DNA from: Pseudomonadota bacterium
Lineage (GTDB): Bacteria; Pseudomonadota; Alphaproteobacteria; Acetobacterales; Acetobacteraceae
Length of the DNA stretch: 64,000 bases
NCBI GenBank assembly: GCA_023424475.1
Contig: JAFADX010000005.1
Location: 13,619-77,618, forward strand
Reading direction: 5' to 3'
The position numbers and the translations under genes are program-made. Below, piece by piece: positions 34,216 through 41,687 of the stretch. Each line of letters opens with the position of its first letter. The first letter of the stretch is position 1. Under the pieces are notes generated by a model, which was not told the origin of the DNA, made no database searches, and saw nothing but the letters and a program-made list of their open reading frames with translations.

Positions 34216-34716
34216 CTACCGTGCCTCGGCGACCAGCCGGCCGCCGTGGATGAAGCCGTAGGTCGGGTAGGTGGTGCGGCCGAAATCGTCGATCGGCGGA
34301 TACCAGACCCGCACCAGGGACCAGTCATTGGCCGCCGAGACATCCCGCACCGGCTGGTCGCGCGCGATGCGCCCGCGGTTCCGCCCCGATGCCCAGTTGG
34401 CGTGGTCCACGCGGATCTCCCGCGAGGAGACCACGCGCGTCACGACCGAAAGATGGCCGGTGCGGTTGCGGCTGGTGCGCATGAAGACCAGCACGGACCC
34501 GACGCGGGGCGAGCGCGAGCGGTCGTAGCGGCCCGAGACGGCCGCCGCGGCCCACCACTGCCAGGCATCCCCCTGCAGGCCGATGCCCGAGCGGGCGCGG
34601 GCATAGGGCACGCAGGACAGCGAGCCCGAGGCATAGCCCGGCACCCCGCTGCGCGGCCCGGTTGATCCGCAGGCCGCCACCAAGAGCGCGGCCAGTATCG
34701 CGATCACGCGAAGCAT
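34216..34716 (-). CDS. CHAP-domain lipoprotein (putative cell wall amidase/endopeptidase)
   Basis: 166 residues. The signal peptide ends in the lipobox LLVAAC, so it is anchored to a membrane as a lipoprotein. A CHAP domain is indicated by a cysteine in SLSCVPYARARSGIGLQG (about residue 35), a histidine in TGHLSVVTRV and the polar IRVDHANW. CHAP enzymes cut peptidoglycan amide or peptide bonds. It is monocistronic; the cleavage site is unknown. Confidence 0.85.
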   Translation of the reverse strand: MLRVIAILAALLVAACGSTGPRSGVPGYASGSLSCVPYARARSGIGLQGDAWQWWAAAAVSGRYDRSRSPRVGSVLVFMRTSRNRTGHLSVVTRVVSSREIRVDHANWASGRNRGRIARDQPVRDVSAANDWSLVRVWYPPIDDFGRTTYPTYGFIHGGRLVAEAR

Positions 34717-34798
34717 GATCCCGAACCCCCTGATTCCCCTGGATTCAATCTAGGGTGACTCGAAGGGAAAGGGGAGTATTTCGAGAGAGAAAAGGGAA

Positions 34799-34923
34799 CG
34801 GGGGAGGAGAACCTCCCCCGAGCCCCTCCCTTCTTTGGTTCCTTGGCGCCGGCCGCGGAGGTCGGCCGCCAGGTTCCAACGAAGGTTGAGGGGGGTTCGG
34901 GGGGAGAAGTTCCCTTCTCCCCC
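34799..34923. repeat. Long imperfect palindrome between CHAP and OB-fold genes
   Basis: The two ends are perfect hairpins (34799-34820, stem cgggggagg / cctcccccg; 34900-34923, stem gggggagaag / cttctccccc). Moreover, the whole left half resembles the reverse complement of the right half, including ttctttggttcc versus ttcgttggaacc around a G/C-rich centre (ccggccgcggaggtcggcc). The right hairpin also sits 10 nt beyond the stop of the OB-fold gene and can terminate it. It is unrelated in sequence to modules A and B. Confidence 0.65.
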
Positions 34924-34933
34924 GACTTCTTCT

Positions 34934-35341
34934 TCAGACGGGCGTGAACATCGGCACCGGCGCGCCGCCCTCTTCGGTCGGCTTGAACACGACCTTCACC
35001 TTCTGCCCGACCTTCAACGCGTCGAGGTCACAGTCCACGATGTTCGTGAACATGCGGGGCCCCTCGTCGAGCTCGACATAGGCGAGCGCGTGCGGCTCCT
35101 TCGAGCGCATCACCGTGAACGTGTAGATCGTGCCCGTCCCCTTCGCCTCGACCAGCTCGACATTGCCCGAGAGGGTGAAGGGGGAGCAGCCGCGGGGATA
35201 CCAGAAGTGCTTCCCGGTATCCTTGCATCTGCCGATCATGAACCTGCCGGCGCGCGCCGCGTCCCAGAACGGCTTGGTGGTGGGGTCTTCCTTCGGCGCC
35301 GGGATGGCGCGGTTGGCGGACATCGTCGCCATGGTGATCAC
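34934..35341 (-). CDS. OB-fold protein of the DUF35 family, partner of the thiolase
   Basis: 135 residues. Such proteins usually combine an N-terminal rubredoxin-like zinc ribbon with an OB fold and form complexes with thiolase-like or HMG-CoA-synthase-like proteins. Here the ribbon is degenerate: GRCKDTGKHFWYPRGC keeps only one cysteine of each C-x-x-C pair. The OB part contains GTIYTFTVMRSKEPHALAYV. The ATG overlaps the thiolase stop by 4 nt (a tight operon), so co-translation of the complex is likely. Confidence 0.85.
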   Translation of the reverse strand: MITMATMSANRAIPAPKEDPTTKPFWDAARAGRFMIGRCKDTGKHFWYPRGCSPFTLSGNVELVEAKGTGTIYTFTVMRSKEPHALAYVELDEGPRMFTNIVDCDLDALKVGQKVKVVFKPTEEGGAPVPMFTPV

Positions 35342-36510
35342 TCCCGCTCCATGATGAGGGTGGCTGCGCCGTGCCGGTGGCCGAGCAGGCCGCCGATGCC
35401 GTTGGCCAGAGCCAGCTTGCAGCCGGGCACCTGCACCTTGGCATGGGCCTCGCCGCGGAGCTGGCGCACCGCCTCGATGACCTTGGTCATGCCGCCGCGG
35501 TTCGCCGGGTGGTTGTTGCAGAGCCCGCCGCCATCGGTGTTGAAGGGCAGCTTGCCGACGCCCGAGATCAGGTTGCCGTCGGCGACGAAGGCGCCGCCCT
35601 TGCCCTTCTCGGCGAAGCCCAGATCCTCGATCTGCATCAGCACCGTGATGGTGAAGCTGTCGTAGATCGACGCATACTGGATGTCCTTCGGCGTCACCTT
35701 GGCCTCGGCGAAGGCCGCGGCACCGGACTGGCGCGCCGCGGAATAGGTCAGGTCAACCTGGCCGCCGGCCTGGTTCTTGGTCGCTTCGGCGCAGCCGAGC
35801 ACCTTCACCAGCGGACGCTTGAGGGACTTCGCGATCTCCGGCCGCGCCACGATCAGCGCGCCGCCGCCATCCGAGATGACGCAGCAGTCGAGCCGGTGCA
35901 GCGGATCCGCCACCATCGGCGAGTTCACCACGTCCTCGACCGTCACGACCTTCGGCAGCATGGCGTGCGGGTTGTGCTGCGCATGCTGGGAGGCGGCGAC
36001 CTTGATCCAGGCGAGTTGCTCGGAGGTGGTGCCGTATTCGTGCATGTGGCGCCTGGCGACCATCGCGTAGGAGGTCACCACGGTGCGCGCCATCGGGATC
36101 TCGAACGGATCGTCCGGGATGTTCGGCGCCCAGGAGCGCGGCACCGTGCCGGTTGCCATGCCCTCGGCGCGCGGACGGCCGGCGAGCGTGATCAGCGCGA
36201 CGTTGCAGCGGCCTTCCCTGATCGCCTGCGCGGCATGGCCGACATGCATGACATAGGAACAGCCGCCCATGTCGGTGCTGTCGACATGGCGGAGCTTCGT
36301 CAGCCCCATGTAGTCCGCCATGTTGATCGGGCCGAGGCCCGGGGCGGCGGAGGTGCAGAAGAAGCCGTCCACGTCGTCCTTGGACAGGCCCGCATCCTGC
36401 AGGGCGCCATAGGCGACCTCCGCATGCAGCTGGGCGACGGACTGGCCCTCGGCCTTGCGCGTCGGGTGCTCGAAGGCCCCGACGATATAGGCTGCGCCGT
36501 TGATGCTCAT
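35338..36510 (-). CDS. Thiolase-family protein (SCP-x type)
   Basis: 390 residues. The thiolase fold is evident from MGGCSYVMHVGHAAQAI (about residue 80; the cysteine in GGCS is the expected acyl-carrying one) and NHPANRGG plus GHRHGAATLIMERE at the C-terminus. It lacks the exact C-terminal CxG-type motif of degradative thiolases, as SCP-x-like partners of DUF35 proteins often do. It may act on sterol- or CoA-thioester side chains; the substrate is unknown. The start gives MSINGAAYIVGAFE. Confidence 0.87.
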   Translation of the reverse strand: MSINGAAYIVGAFEHPTRKAEGQSVAQLHAEVAYGALQDAGLSKDDVDGFFCTSAAPGLGPINMADYMGLTKLRHVDSTDMGGCSYVMHVGHAAQAIREGRCNVALITLAGRPRAEGMATGTVPRSWAPNIPDDPFEIPMARTVVTSYAMVARRHMHEYGTTSEQLAWIKVAASQHAQHNPHAMLPKVVTVEDVVNSPMVADPLHRLDCCVISDGGGALIVARPEIAKSLKRPLVKVLGCAEATKNQAGGQVDLTYSAARQSGAAAFAEAKVTPKDIQYASIYDSFTITVLMQIEDLGFAEKGKGGAFVADGNLISGVGKLPFNTDGGGLCNNHPANRGGMTKVIEAVRQLRGEAHAKVQVPGCKLALANGIGGLLGHRHGAATLIMERE

Positions 36511-36630
36511 GGCGGGGGCGGTTCCTCCTGCTGGTTCGGACGGCCGGCAGGGAAGCAGCGTCGGCCCGGCCTGTCGAGGGGCGGGCCGGCATGGCTGCCG
36601 TGAGGACGTGCATCGGGGGCAAAAGGATCC

Positions 36631-36665
36631 CGCCGGGGTCGAGGCGGGATTGCCTCGCCCCGGCG
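36631..36665 (-). terminator. Intrinsic terminator of the M35-like peptidase gene
   Basis: Long stem cgccggggtcgagg / cctcgccccggcg (one bulged base) with an 8-nt loop, 28 bp beyond the stop. On the transcribed minus strand the stem is followed by GGATCCTTTTG, a short T tract, making this the best factor-independent terminator in the window. Confidence 0.7.
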
Positions 36666-36693
36666 GGGCTTCACTGCCTGCTGGGGGGCATTG

Positions 36694-37311
36694 TCAGCGC
36701 GGCAGGAACTCGGCGAAGTATTCGTAGCTGTCGGCGTTCATCTGGGCGGCCCGGGGGTCGTCCTTGGCCAGGGCCTCGACGCCGCGCGGCTGGTAGGCAT
36801 GGTCCCGGGTGCCGAGGGCGAGATGGCTCATCTCGTGCACCACGATGCCGCCCTGGCTGTCCTGGCCGGCGCGGCCGGCGCGGAAGAAGGCCGGGCAGAA
36901 GCCCATCGTCTCCCGCCCCGCGCCGCCCCAGCGGACATAGGCGAACATGCCGCTGCGGCAGGCATCGGCGCGGTTGCATTCGAAGACGAGGCGCGGCTCG
37001 CGCTCCTCCAGCCCCGCCGAGATGGCGCGGAAGTTCTTGGCCACCGCCCCGGCCGGGTTGGAGCCGAAGAACCGGGCGAGGTGCGGCCGGACACCCCTGG
37101 ACTCGAAGGTCAGTGCGGCAATCGAGGCATTGGCCATCTGCCGGGCATCGGCGAAGGCACGGCGGATGACGGTGCGCTGGGCGCCGGTGCAGGCGCCGTT
37201 GGCGTTGGCGGCTTCGCCGTCCCAGCCCTTCACGCCCTGGGCCGAAGCCTGCAGCGGCGCGAGGGTCAGCGCGGCAAGGGCGAAGGCGGTCGCGGCGAGG
37301 GTCTTGCGCAT
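36694..37311 (-). CDS. M35-like (aspzincin) metallopeptidase, secreted
   Basis: 205 residues with a Sec signal peptide (AATAFALAALTLAPLQASAQ). The zinc motif HEMSH (about residue 159) is followed 11 residues later by GTRDHAY, which fits the aspzincin pattern HExxH...GTxDxxY with an aspartate third ligand. The C-terminus DSYEYFAEFL is typical of deuterolysin/Lys-specific metalloendopeptidase (peptidyl-Lys) proteins. The ATG at 37311 was chosen at the signal peptide. It has a terminator of its own. A secreted lysine-directed protease is plausible. Confidence 0.8.
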   Translation of the reverse strand: MRKTLAATAFALAALTLAPLQASAQGVKGWDGEAANANGACTGAQRTVIRRAFADARQMANASIAALTFESRGVRPHLARFFGSNPAGAVAKNFRAISAGLEEREPRLVFECNRADACRSGMFAYVRWGGAGRETMGFCPAFFRAGRAGQDSQGGIVVHEMSHLALGTRDHAYQPRGVEALAKDDPRAAQMNADSYEYFAEFLPR

Positions 37312-37381
37312 CTCGGTCTGCCTTCCTCTCGGGTGGCAGGCAGACCATGCCGCACCGGAGCCGGCCCGGCGCTGAAACGGT

Positions 37382-38500
37382 TCAGGCCGCGGCGGGGGCC
37401 GCGCCGGCGCGCTTCTCCCGCGCGTTCCGCAGCAGCGCGAGGCCGCGATACACCCCATGCACCATCTTCGAGTAGGGCATCGCCAGGAAGAAGGCGAAGA
37501 CCAGGCCCAGGTGAATCGCGAGCATGATGCCCATCGCCCCGGTGTGGCGGACCGCCAGCAGCAGCAGCCCGGTCGCGGCGATCAGGAACAGCAGCGCGAG
37601 CATCGCGAATTCGCCGCCCGCCAGGCGCTTCGCCACCGGCCCGGGATCGGTGACGATCTTCACATGTGCGAGGCCCGCGGCGCCGATCATCATCAGCACG
37701 CCGCCCCAGAAGCCGAACTGCACCGGCAGGGAGAGGAAGGCGTGCGGCGACACCCAGCCGAGCAGGTAGTGATAGACCGTCCCCGTGCAGGTGGCGGCGA
37801 AGCAGAGCATGAAGCCGCCGAACAGCGCCTGGTGCAGCCAGCGACGATGCATCGAGAAGCCGTCATCGGTGTCGTTGCAACCGTGTCCGCCGCCGCCTAG
37901 GTTGCGCAGCGTGACGATGTCCACCGCCGCCTCGGCCGCCGGTGCCGGGGCGAAGGCGCCCGGGGGGCTTCCCGTCGCGCGCCAGTAGTTCCGCGCCCCC
38001 ATCGCCATGGCGAGAAGCGCATAGCCGAAGGTCAGCACGCCGAGCGTGATCATCAGCCAGTGCGGGACGACGCGGAAGAAGGCACCGGCGCCGCGCTGCG
38101 CCGACCATAGCACGCCCGGGTCCTGCAGCGCGACGGCCAGCACCAGCGCCAGCGCCACGCCGAGCGCGGCGAACAGCGAAACGAGGGTGCCGTTGCGCTC
38201 GAACAGCCGGCCCATCGGCGCGGGCCAGGCGTTCTTCGCGTAGGAGTCCTGCCGCAGTTCGGCGAAGGTCGCGGGGATGTTCATGCCGAAGGCGTGCGGG
38301 GGGGCATACTGGCAGGCGTGGTAGCAGCCCTTGCAGCCATGGCAGAGGTTGGCGAGGTGCATGAGGTCGCCCTCGGTGAAGGCGCGGCGCATCGTCATCG
38401 CGGGGAAGACGGCGCAATAGCCTTCGCAGTAGCGGCAGGCGTTGCAGATCTCCATCAGCCGCCGGGCTTCGGCGACGGTCTCGCTGTCCTGGGCCATCAC
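37382..38500 (-). CDS. tcuB: Tricarballylate utilisation 4Fe-4S membrane protein TcuB
   Basis: 372 residues. TcuB reoxidises the flavin of TcuA and sends electrons to the quinone pool. Two 4Fe-4S cysteine clusters are visible at the N-terminus (CNACRYCEGYC and CHGCKGCYHACQ). About six membrane helices follow from residue 110, including ALVLAVALQDPGV and LMITLGVLTFGYALLAM. It starts 1 nt after the TcuA stop. A related family member is CitB of citrate utilisation. Confidence 0.92.
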   Translation of the reverse strand: MMAQDSETVAEARRLMEICNACRYCEGYCAVFPAMTMRRAFTEGDLMHLANLCHGCKGCYHACQYAPPHAFGMNIPATFAELRQDSYAKNAWPAPMGRLFERNGTLVSLFAALGVALALVLAVALQDPGVLWSAQRGAGAFFRVVPHWLMITLGVLTFGYALLAMAMGARNYWRATGSPPGAFAPAPAAEAAVDIVTLRNLGGGGHGCNDTDDGFSMHRRWLHQALFGGFMLCFAATCTGTVYHYLLGWVSPHAFLSLPVQFGFWGGVLMMIGAAGLAHVKIVTDPGPVAKRLAGGEFAMLALLFLIAATGLLLLAVRHTGAMGIMLAIHLGLVFAFFLAMPYSKMVHGVYRGLALLRNAREKRAGAAPAAA

Positions 38501-38501
38501 C

Positions 38502-39899
38502 TCAGTTCCTCACCAGCTTCGCCGCTTCCGCACCCGCGATGCGGCCGAACACCGTGCCGATCGCCATGCCGAAGCCGGCCAGGTAGCCCTGGCCCAGGAT
38601 GTTGCCGGACATGATCTCGCCCGAGGCGAACATGTTCGCCGAGGGCCTGCCGTCCGCCATCATCACCCGGGCCTGCCCGTTCACCTTCACGCTGAGGAAG
38701 GTGAAGGTGATGCCGGGCCGCAGCGGGTGGCAGTAGTAGGGCGGCGTGTCGATCTTCCGCGCCCAGTGGGATTTCGGCGGCGCCAGCCCCTCGGTGCGGC
38801 AGTCGTCGAGCGACTGCGCCTTGAAGGTGCCGGGCTGCACCGCGGCGTTGTAGTCGGCGACGACCTTCCCGAGCTTGCCGGCATCGAGGCCGATCATGCC
38901 GGCGAGTTCGGCGATCGTGTCAGCCCTGTAGGGCGCGAAGACCGGCGGCAGGTAGTTGAGCTGCGCCTGGGAATCGTTGATGGCGAAGGCGACCTGCCCG
39001 GGCTGCTGCGCGATCAGCCGGCCCCAGATGGCGTAGCGCTTCGGCCAGACATCCTCGCCCTCGTCGTAGAAGCGTTCGACGTCGCGGTTCACCACGATGG
39101 AGAAGGGCACGCAGTCGAGGCGCATGGCGAGGCCGCCATCCTCCATCGGCGCGCGGGCGTCGTTCGCGACGGCATGGAACTGCGTGGGGTCGCCGACCTC
39201 CTGCACGCCCTGGCCGAGCAGGTCCTTGAGCAGCCTGCCCTGCGCATAGGGCGTGCCGCGGATCTGGAAGTTGTCCGCCGCATCGCCCCAGTATTTCCGC
39301 AGCCATTCGCGATTGGCCTGAAAGCCGCCGGCCGAGGCGACAAGGGCCTTGAACCTGATGGTGGCGGGGAAGCCGCGGTGGGAGACGACGGCCTCGGTGG
39401 CGAAGCCGTCCTTCACCGCCACGTGCTGCACCTCGGTGTCGTAGAGGATGGTGATGCCGAGCGCCTCCGCCGTCCGGTACAGCGCATTCACCAGCGCCTT
39501 GCCGCCGCCCAGGAAGAAGGCATTGGTGCGCGACAGGGAGAGCGTGCCCGACAGCGAAGGCTGGAAGACCACGCCGCAGGATTCGAGGAATTTCGGCGCT
39601 TCCTCCGATGCGCGGATGCACATGCGGGCGAGCGGCTCGTCGGTCTTCCCCGCCGTGACGCGGCGCAGATCGTCCCAGTATTCCTCCTCCAGGTAGGAGT
39701 CGGTCAGCACGCCGGTCGGGCCATGGTGGAGGGAACGCACGTTGCGGGTATGGCGCGAATTGCCGCCGCGCATCGGCTTCGGCGCATGCTCGGCCACCAC
39801 CACCGAGGCGCCGGCGCGGCGCGCGGTGATGGCGGCGCAGAGCGCGGCATTGCCGCCGCCCGCCACCAGCACGTCGAAGGTCTGCGTCAGGTCGACCAT
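38502..39899 (-). CDS. tcuA: FAD-dependent tricarballylate dehydrogenase TcuA
   Basis: 465 residues, fumarate reductase-like flavoprotein. TcuA oxidises tricarballylate to cis-aconitate. FAD binding is shown by VLVAGGGNAALCAAITARR (about residue 10), family motif APKPMRGGNSRHTRNVR, and a C-terminal GQGYLAGFGMAIGT that contacts the flavin. Followed at once by tcuB. No TcuC-type citrate/tricarballylate permease is adjacent. The promoter lies in the 525-bp region shared with the divergent GntR gene. Confidence 0.93.
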   Translation of the reverse strand: MVDLTQTFDVLVAGGGNAALCAAITARRAGASVVVAEHAPKPMRGGNSRHTRNVRSLHHGPTGVLTDSYLEEEYWDDLRRVTAGKTDEPLARMCIRASEEAPKFLESCGVVFQPSLSGTLSLSRTNAFFLGGGKALVNALYRTAEALGITILYDTEVQHVAVKDGFATEAVVSHRGFPATIRFKALVASAGGFQANREWLRKYWGDAADNFQIRGTPYAQGRLLKDLLGQGVQEVGDPTQFHAVANDARAPMEDGGLAMRLDCVPFSIVVNRDVERFYDEGEDVWPKRYAIWGRLIAQQPGQVAFAINDSQAQLNYLPPVFAPYRADTIAELAGMIGLDAGKLGKVVADYNAAVQPGTFKAQSLDDCRTEGLAPPKSHWARKIDTPPYYCHPLRPGITFTFLSVKVNGQARVMMADGRPSANMFASGEIMSGNILGQGYLAGFGMAIGTVFGRIAGAEAAKLVRN

Positions 39900-40424
39900 G
39901 GGGGGCCCTCGATTTGGTTTTCTGTATACAGTTGTATCCACATCTGTCCAGCCAGGCGCCGCGATGGTCTTCAGGAGGCAGATCGAGAAAGGCAACGCCT
40001 TCCTCCGCCCGCACGACGTGCAGCATGACCACCATCCCGCCGAGGGCAGCTTCGAGCCCCGGCTGCCGGCCCAATGCCCGGCCCCTTGCCGGTGCCGCCT
40101 GCCGATGATCCTCCGCCGGCGGGGCGCCGGGCGATGACGGATGCCGTCACCCTCAACGGCGGCGGTCCGACCGGACGCAGGAGGCCGGCCATTCACGGAC
40201 CCCAGGCACCCCGGCGCGCCGCCGAACCGCGAGCCGCGGCCGGTGCGGCCGGGCCAGGCCGCGGCAGGCAACGGATGGCCCGCGGCACCTTCGACATCGC
40301 CACGCAGAAATGCGGCCGCCGGACCCTAATCGCGACCCGGCAGGCCGGGGCGGTCCGCCAGGCTCATAGCGGCCTGAGACGGCCGCGCTTCCGGCCGCCC
40401 CATGTCCTCGGCTAGGACTCGGGC
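39900..40424. other. Divergent tcuA/GntR intergenic region
   Basis: 525 bp without a recognised gene. A short plus-strand frame 39964-40137 (57 codons, MVFRRQIEKGNAFLRPHDVQ...) has a high third-position G/C content, so it may be a small gene or a remnant, but I match it to no family. An operator-like site is described separately. The remaining 40138-40424 shows nothing. Confidence 0.35.
39921..39942. promoter_or_regulatory. Candidate GntR-family operator upstream of tcuA
   Basis: The AT-rich island tctgtatacagttgtatcca stands out in G/C-rich DNA. It contains tgtataca (a perfect 8-bp palindrome at 39923-39930) and a second tgtat half-site at 39933, 22-40 bp before tcuA. FCD-type GntR regulators recognise such short TGTATACA-like palindromes, so control by the adjacent regulator is inferred. 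Confidence 0.5.
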
Positions 40425-41111
40425 ATGGACGGCACCGCAACCGCCACGCGCGACCTCGGCCAGGAAGCCTATGGCCGGATCCGGGCGGCCATCCGCGACG
40501 GCAGCCTCGCCCCGGGCGAACGGCTGACCGAGACCGATCTCGCCGCCCGGTTCGGCGTCTCCCGCACGCCGGTCCGCCAGGCGATCGCGCGGCTGGAGGC
40601 GGAGGGGCTGCTCACCCGCGAAACCCGCCGGGGCCTGACGGTGACGCGCCCCGACCACCAGCAGGTCATCGAGCTCTATGTCATGCGGGAGGTGCTGGAA
40701 GGTGCGGCCGCGCGCCTCGCCGCGCAGCACGCGAGCGAGACCGAGATCGCCGCCATGGCCGAGATCGTCGAGCAGGAACCGGCTGCCTTCCGCGACGCCG
40801 GCGCACTCGCCGAGGTGAACCAGCGCCTGCACGGGCTGCTCTACCTCGCCGCCCATAACCGCTACCTGCTGCGCAGCCTCGAACAGCTCGCCGCCACCAT
40901 GGCCCTGCTGCCGACCCTGCTGACGCAGGGCGGCCGCGCCGAGCAGGCCCATGCCGAACACCGCGCCATCATCGCCGCGCTCCTCGCCCGCGACGGAACA
41001 GCCGCGGAAGCCGCCGCGCGCGCCCATGCCCGCGCGGCGCAGAGGCACCGGCTGGCCTGGATGGTGCGGACCCTGGGCGTGCCGCTGGCAGCCCCGGGGG
41101 CGGGCGGCTAG
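40425..41111 (+). CDS. GntR-family transcriptional regulator (FCD type)
   Basis: 228 residues. The N-terminal winged helix is typical GntR (AYGRIRAAIRDGSLAPGERL, then ETDLAARFGVSRTPVRQAIA). The C-terminal FCD ligand domain shows YVMREVLEGAAARLAA and a metal-binding HAEHRAII. It is divergent from tcuA and the probable repressor/sensor for tricarballylate or citrate; Salmonella uses a LysR protein instead. Its TAG stop lies in the CTAG end of module A. Confidence 0.9.
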   Translation: MDGTATATRDLGQEAYGRIRAAIRDGSLAPGERLTETDLAARFGVSRTPVRQAIARLEAEGLLTRETRRGLTVTRPDHQQVIELYVMREVLEGAAARLAAQHASETEIAAMAEIVEQEPAAFRDAGALAEVNQRLHGLLYLAAHNRYLLRSLEQLAATMALLPTLLTQGGRAEQAHAEHRAIIAALLARDGTAAEAAARAHARAAQRHRLAWMVRTLGVPLAAPGAGG

Positions 41112-41211
41112 AGCAGATCCCGATCAGGTGATGCCACCTGATCGGGCGAAGATGCTCGCAGAAACGACGGGCCAGAGACATTGCCGTGAGCCAGGGCGAA
41201 CGGGAACGGCT
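41109..41211. repeat. Dispersed repeat, module A (first half of composite)
   Basis: It begins tagagcagatcccgatca. The hairpin is perfect here: 12-bp stem cccgatcaggtg / cacctgatcggg (41119-41130, 41135-41146) with an atgc loop. The tail gaaacgacgggccagagac... matches the other copies. The first TAG is the stop codon of the GntR gene. Confidence 0.93.
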
Positions 41212-41344
41212 CCAGAGCATGTTCCGATCTGTCGGAACCGGCACCGGCCCGCACCCCCACCCGGCCACCCAACAACAACAGTATCCTGGAGGAGTGGCCG
41301 GGTGGGGGTGCGGGCCGGTGCCGCCTGATCGAAACGAGCTCTAG
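41212..41344. repeat. Dispersed palindromic repeat, module B (second half of composite)
   Basis: It starts ccagagcatgttccgat and ends gaaacgagctctag. Perfect arms (41240-41268 and 41294-41322, 29 bp) differ from the copy at 49 kb by a T-to-C change in cacctggcc that is compensated by A-to-G in the opposite arm. Direct abutment to module A. Confidence 0.93.
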
Positions 41345-41636
41345 GCCCCTCGGCGGGCAGGGGCCAAGGGGATCACGGCCTCCGACGGCGCCGTGCGGAA
41401 GGCCGCCCGCGGCGCCTTCGCCGGGGCCATCCGGGGCGACCCGCCGCGCCTGCACGGCTGGCAAGGGCATTGGCGCGTGGTGCCGCCCCGCCATGCCCGT
41501 ACAGACGCGGCCGTCACCATCGCCATGCGCCCCGCCGCCGGGCCATCACATCGGCGGCCCGACCTTCGGGACGCGAGGCGGGGTCCTGGCCATCCGCGAC
41601 GGCTACGCCGATCCGCCGCACGCGCCGGGCGGTTGA
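41345..41636 (+). pseudogene. Unrecognised coding remnant with an apparent frameshift
   Basis: High third-position G/C in one plus-strand frame (GITASDGAVRKAARGAFAGA, then RLHGWQGHWRVVPP) up to about 41540, then in the next frame (HHIGGPTFGTRGGVLAIRDG, then YADPPHAPGG) to a TGA at 41634-41636. This suggests one protein with a single-base indel in the run at 41531-41542. I do not recognise the family and see no clear start; the repeat directly upstream may have cut off the 5' end. Confidence 0.35.
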
Positions 41637-41687
41637 CGCCGCCGCGCGGGCGGCGAAGGCTGGGCGCCTGCATCCGGAGCCTGCCCG

